Assembly (NCBI GenBank): GCA_007131435.1
Contig: SLQM01000175.1
Location: forward strand, 1 to 9,309
Length of the DNA: 9,309 bases
Direction of reading: 5' to 3'
Source: Syntrophomonadaceae bacterium
GTDB lineage: Bacteria; Bacillota; Dethiobacteria; DTU022
A program made the position numbers and the translations under genes. The notes under the pieces were generated by a model. The model saw only the letters and a program-made list of their open reading frames with translations, had not been told where the DNA came from and made no database searches. Below, one piece after another: positions 6,404-9,309 of the stretch (the first letter of the stretch is position 1; each line of letters opens with the position of its first letter).

Positions 6404-8543
6404 CTTGTTTAATAGAGAGGGAAATTCTGCCACGCTCGCGATCGATGGATAAAATTTTCACCTTGACCGCTGCTTCTATCTGCAGCACCTCCAGGGGGTG
6501 CTTAATATAGCTTTCGGAGATTTCCGAAATATGGACCAGCCCGTCCTGGTGAACCCCAATATCTACAAAAGCCCCAAAATCAACTATATTGCGCACAATA
6601 CCCATCAGGACCATGCCCGGCTGCAGGTCTTCCAGCTCTGTAACTGCCTGCATAAAAACAGGTCTGGGAAGTTCTTCACGCAGATCGCGCCCCGGTTTGC
6701 GAAACTCCTCCAGGATATCGCGAACTGTAGGCTCCCCCGCATTAAGTTCGGCTGCCAGGGTTTTTATTGCATCATCTTCCAGACCCGGTATGGCGCTGAC
6801 ATTGCCCAGGATACCGGGCTGAAGAGATAGCTTCTCCATTATTTTCGCTGCAAGTTCATATGATTCGGGGTGAACGGCGCTTCTTTCCAGGTAATTGTCA
6901 CTATCCGGGAGCCTGAGGAACCCGGCACACTGCTTAAAGACCTTCGGCCCGAGACCGCTGATTTCATGAAGCTGCTGCCTTGAATCCAGCGAACCTTTTT
7001 CGTTCCTGTAATCCACTATCCGGTCTGCCACTGCAGCGTTTATCCCGGCCACATAGGAAAGCAGGGCTGCCGATGCGCTGTTTAAATCTACACCAACCTG
7101 GTTAACACAACTTTCAACAGTACCGGCCAGCGCCAGGTCAAGTTCCTTGGTCGGCATATCATGCTGGTACTGACCAACTCCGATTGCCTTCGGGTCAATT
7201 TTTACCAGCTCGGCCAGGGGATCCTGCAGGCGGCGGGCAATTGAAACTGCACTGCGCTCAGCTACATCGAGTTCTGGAAACTCTTTTTTTGCAGCGGGAG
7301 AGGCAGAATAAACGCTCGCTCCTGCTTCGTTAACAATGGTATATTCGATATCCAGGTTTTTATCTTTAATTAAGCCGGCAACAAAAAGCTCACTTTCCCT
7401 TGATGCGGTACCGTTGCCAATGGCAATACAGTCCAGGTTATGCTTTTCTATTAACTGCAGTACCTTCGCCGTTGCCCCGGCCAGGTCATTGCGGGGCGCT
7501 GTTGGAAAAACAGCCGCAGTTTCCAGCAGTTCACCGGTTCCGGAGACACAGGCCAGTTTACAGCCGGTGCGAAAACCAGGATCCCAGCCGAGGACCCTGC
7601 GGTGGCGAACCGGAGGAACAAGCATTCTGTTTCTCAGGTTTTCTTTAAAAACCACCAGGGCTCCTCTTACAGCTCTATCGAGCAGATCCTGCCAGCTCTC
7701 CCTTTCCAGTGAGGGGTGTATCAGGCGTTTGAAACTATCTGCAGCTACCCTGGCAATTATCTCCCTGCACGGCTGATTTTGCCCGTTGCTGTAAAACTTT
7801 GCAGCAATCACCTTTAAGGCTTTTTCCTCTTCAACTGCTATTTTTAAATTAAGCACTTTTTCCTTTATCCCGCGATTTATGGCCAGGACCCTGTGAGCTT
7901 TTATTTTTGTTAACGGCTCGCTGTATCCGTCATAATCATCGTAGATATTGACTCCCCCGGCTTCCTTCTTTTTAACTTCAGCAAGACCTTCCCGGTTAAA
8001 AACCCGGCGCAGGCTTTTGCGGACAGAGGCATCATCGGATATTATTTCAGCAATTATGTCTGATGCGCCCTGCAGCACTGCAGCAATGTCATTTAAATCT
8101 TTTTCGGGATCAAGATACTTGCCTGCTTCTTCACCAGGCTCTATTTCCCCATCCAGGATCAAGAGAGCAAAAGGCTCAAGGCCCCTGTCGCGGGCCACTG
8201 AGGCCCTGGTCTTCTTCTTCGGGCGGAAAGGCCGGTAAAGGTCATCGAGTTCGGTAACCGTTACCGCATTTTCCACACTTTTTTGCAGCTCCGGGGTCAA
8301 AGCTCCCTGGGCATCTACCAGGCGCAGCACTTCTTCGCGGCGCTGTTCAAGGTTGCGGTACTGGGTTAACTTCTCCTGCAGCAGCCTTACTTCTTCGTCG
8401 GTCATACCGCCGGTCATTTCCTTGCGGTAGCGGGCTATGAAGGGAACTGTGTTCCCTTCGTCCAATAGCGCTGCGGTGCCGGCAACTTTTGCTTCCGGCA
8501 GGCTGAGTTCCCTGCTGATACGTTTAAATATCTGCTGCTGCAT
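6393..8543 (-). CDS. tex: Tex-family RNA-binding transcription accessory protein
   Basis: A cytosolic nucleic-acid-binding protein of 716 residues, the usual Tex length, related to eukaryotic Spt6 and thought to act with RNA polymerase in transcription and stress tolerance. Domain order is complete. The N-terminal Tex helical region (about 1-310) has the family-typical VPFIARYRKEMTGG (33-46) and ELDDLYRPFRPKKKTRA (98-114). A YqgF/RNase-H-like domain follows (VLGWDPGFRTG from 317; IAIGNGTASRE from 373), then helix-hairpin-helix repeats (about 485-545, with ISGLGPKVF) and a C-terminal S1 domain (about 641-712, GIVRNIVDFGAFVDIG ... GLVHISE). The frame stays open to an ATG at 8564, which lacks a ribosome binding site; the ATG at 8543 has GGGGAG 10 nt upstream and matches the family N-terminus, so I chose it. 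It is 193 bp from pyrE and may have its own promoter, though no strong one is visible. Confidence 0.95.
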   Translation of the reverse strand: MQQQIFKRISRELSLPEAKVAGTAALLDEGNTVPFIARYRKEMTGGMTDEEVRLLQEKLTQYRNLEQRREEVLRLVDAQGALTPELQKSVENAVTVTELDDLYRPFRPKKKTRASVARDRGLEPFALLILDGEIEPGEEAGKYLDPEKDLNDIAAVLQGASDIIAEIISDDASVRKSLRRVFNREGLAEVKKKEAGGVNIYDDYDGYSEPLTKIKAHRVLAINRGIKEKVLNLKIAVEEEKALKVIAAKFYSNGQNQPCREIIARVAADSFKRLIHPSLERESWQDLLDRAVRGALVVFKENLRNRMLVPPVRHRRVLGWDPGFRTGCKLACVSGTGELLETAAVFPTAPRNDLAGATAKVLQLIEKHNLDCIAIGNGTASRESELFVAGLIKDKNLDIEYTIVNEAGASVYSASPAAKKEFPELDVAERSAVSIARRLQDPLAELVKIDPKAIGVGQYQHDMPTKELDLALAGTVESCVNQVGVDLNSASAALLSYVAGINAAVADRIVDYRNEKGSLDSRQQLHEISGLGPKVFKQCAGFLRLPDSDNYLERSAVHPESYELAAKIMEKLSLQPGILGNVSAIPGLEDDAIKTLAAELNAGEPTVRDILEEFRKPGRDLREELPRPVFMQAVTELEDLQPGMVLMGIVRNIVDFGAFVDIGVHQDGLVHISEISESYIKHPLEVLQIEAAVKVKILSIDRERGRISLSIKQAKD

Positions 8544-8736
8544 AATTTTATATCTCCCCGTCATTTTTTACTTGTTCAGACTAAAAAGGCCAAGGGATCT
8601 TCAAGCTGCAGAAAAATCTTTGCTCGCTGATCGTTCAGGCTGGAACTGCATCGGTTCAGCTGCCATTACCTGTGACAAAACCGGTAACTGTCTATAAGTA
8701 AAACCAAGGCAATACTATTATTAGTCATAAGCGTAA
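8544..8736 (-). other. 193-bp gap between pyrE and tex
   Basis: No gene or strong promoter is seen. It contains an imperfect pair of direct repeats (atcgttcaggctg at 8630-8642 and atcggttcagctg at 8650-8662, a 20-nt period) and a 5-bp stem TTACC/GGTAA (8666-8670 with 8683-8687). On the minus strand TTGTCA is a good -35-like hexamer, but no matching -10 sits at 16-18 bp. There is no T-rich terminator after pyrE, so read-through into tex is possible. Confidence 0.4.
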
Positions 8737-9300
8737 TCAGTTTTTAGGCTTCTGCAGCGGTATCCCTGCCTTACAGAGGGGGCAGGCAGCCGGGTCGAAA
8801 GAGTCTATATTCATGCTGATCAAGTAATGGGCCGGTAGGCCGAAGTCAACTTTGCCCCCTGACCGGTCAATCAGCACCGAGACCCCGACTGATTTTACAT
8901 CAATTGTCTTCAGCAGGTCAAGGACTTTCCGCACTGACCCTCCCGTTGTAACAGCATCTTCAACCACCAAAACCCTGTCTTCTTCAGCCAGCTTAAAACC
9001 GCGCCTTAATACCATTTTACTTTCTGCCGGTTCGGCGAAAAGAGCCCTCGCTTTTAAAACCCTTGCTGTTTCGTAAGCCAGGATCACTCCACCCATGGCC
9101 GGGCCGATTACGGCCGTGATACTATTATTGTCAAAAGGTTTGGCCATCATCCTGCAAACTTCTGCTGTATATTCAGGGTACTGCAGCAGCTGTGAACACT
9201 GCAGGAAGCGATCGCTGTGCCTGCCCGAAGTAAGCAGAAAATGACCTTCCATCAGCACCCCCGTTTCTTTCAGTAAAAAAAGCAATCTTTCATCCTCCAT
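8737..9300 (-). CDS. pyrE: Orotate phosphoribosyltransferase
   Basis: Transfers phosphoribosyl from PRPP to orotate to give orotidine 5'-phosphate in cytosolic pyrimidine synthesis. The 187-residue protein is a short type I phosphoribosyltransferase, as in many Bacillota and thermophiles. Signatures are FLLTSGRHSDRFLQC (21-35), IGPAMGGVILAYETAR (65-80), the flexible-loop KMVLRRGF (95-102) and the PRPP loop VLVVEDAVTTGGS (110-122). The C-terminus CPLCKAGIPL carries a CxxC (Cys173, Cys176) commonly seen in this subgroup. The ATG at 9300 directly follows an in-phase TAA and has no visible ribosome binding site, although only 9 upstream bases are present; translational coupling to an upstream pyr gene is likely. 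A TTG at 9285 has GGAGG 8 nt upstream but would remove the usual N-terminal residues, so I keep the ATG. Confidence 0.93.
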   Translation of the reverse strand: MEDERLLFLLKETGVLMEGHFLLTSGRHSDRFLQCSQLLQYPEYTAEVCRMMAKPFDNNSITAVIGPAMGGVILAYETARVLKARALFAEPAESKMVLRRGFKLAEEDRVLVVEDAVTTGGSVRKVLDLLKTIDVKSVGVSVLIDRSGGKVDFGLPAHYLISMNIDSFDPAACPLCKAGIPLQKPKN

Positions 9301-9309
9301 TTATAAATC

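Overview
The window reads as a mid-GC chromosomal segment of an anaerobic, low-to-mid-GC Gram-positive bacterium (Bacillota, probably Clostridia). This is inferred from the butyrate kinase / phosphate butyryltransferase pair, strong purine-rich ribosome binding sites, sigma-A-like promoters with TGnTATAAT elements, and a short PyrE ending in CPLCKxGIPL. I cannot name the genus. No gene looks broken, and I see no insertion sequence, tRNA, rRNA, CRISPR array or phage gene.

Layout, right to left on the minus strand: pyrE (orotate phosphoribosyltransferase, 9300-8737), a 193-bp gap, then tex (S1-domain transcription accessory protein, 8543-6393). A single plus-strand gene follows, a membrane-anchored transglutaminase-like protein (5582-6232). 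It converges on tex and diverges from the next minus-strand group. That group is a ferric-reductase-like membrane flavocytochrome (5311-4040), a YtcJ-type amidohydrolase 21 bp downstream (4018-2396), a 176-bp gap holding an unusual structured element, butyrate kinase (buk, 2219-1158) and phosphate butyryltransferase (ptb, 1065-148). At the far left edge the first three codons of another minus-strand gene are visible, behind its own promoter and a TetR-type palindrome.

Functionally, ptb and buk form the terminal ATP-generating module that turns butyryl-CoA (or a branched homologue) into the acid via the acyl phosphate. The flavocytochrome is a membrane NAD(P)H- or flavin-linked electron carrier and may share a transcript with the amidohydrolase, although no shared pathway is evident. 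Tex and PyrE are housekeeping genes.

Three starts are better placed inside the longest open frame because of ribosome binding sites: ptb at ATG 1065, the flavocytochrome at GTG 5311 and tex at ATG 8543. I found no clear new multi-gene system. The most unusual non-coding signals are the 86-bp long-stem element upstream of buk (2263-2348) with a competing hairpin, the operator-like palindrome at the left edge (41-60), and an inverted repeat over the divergent promoter region (5384-5409).
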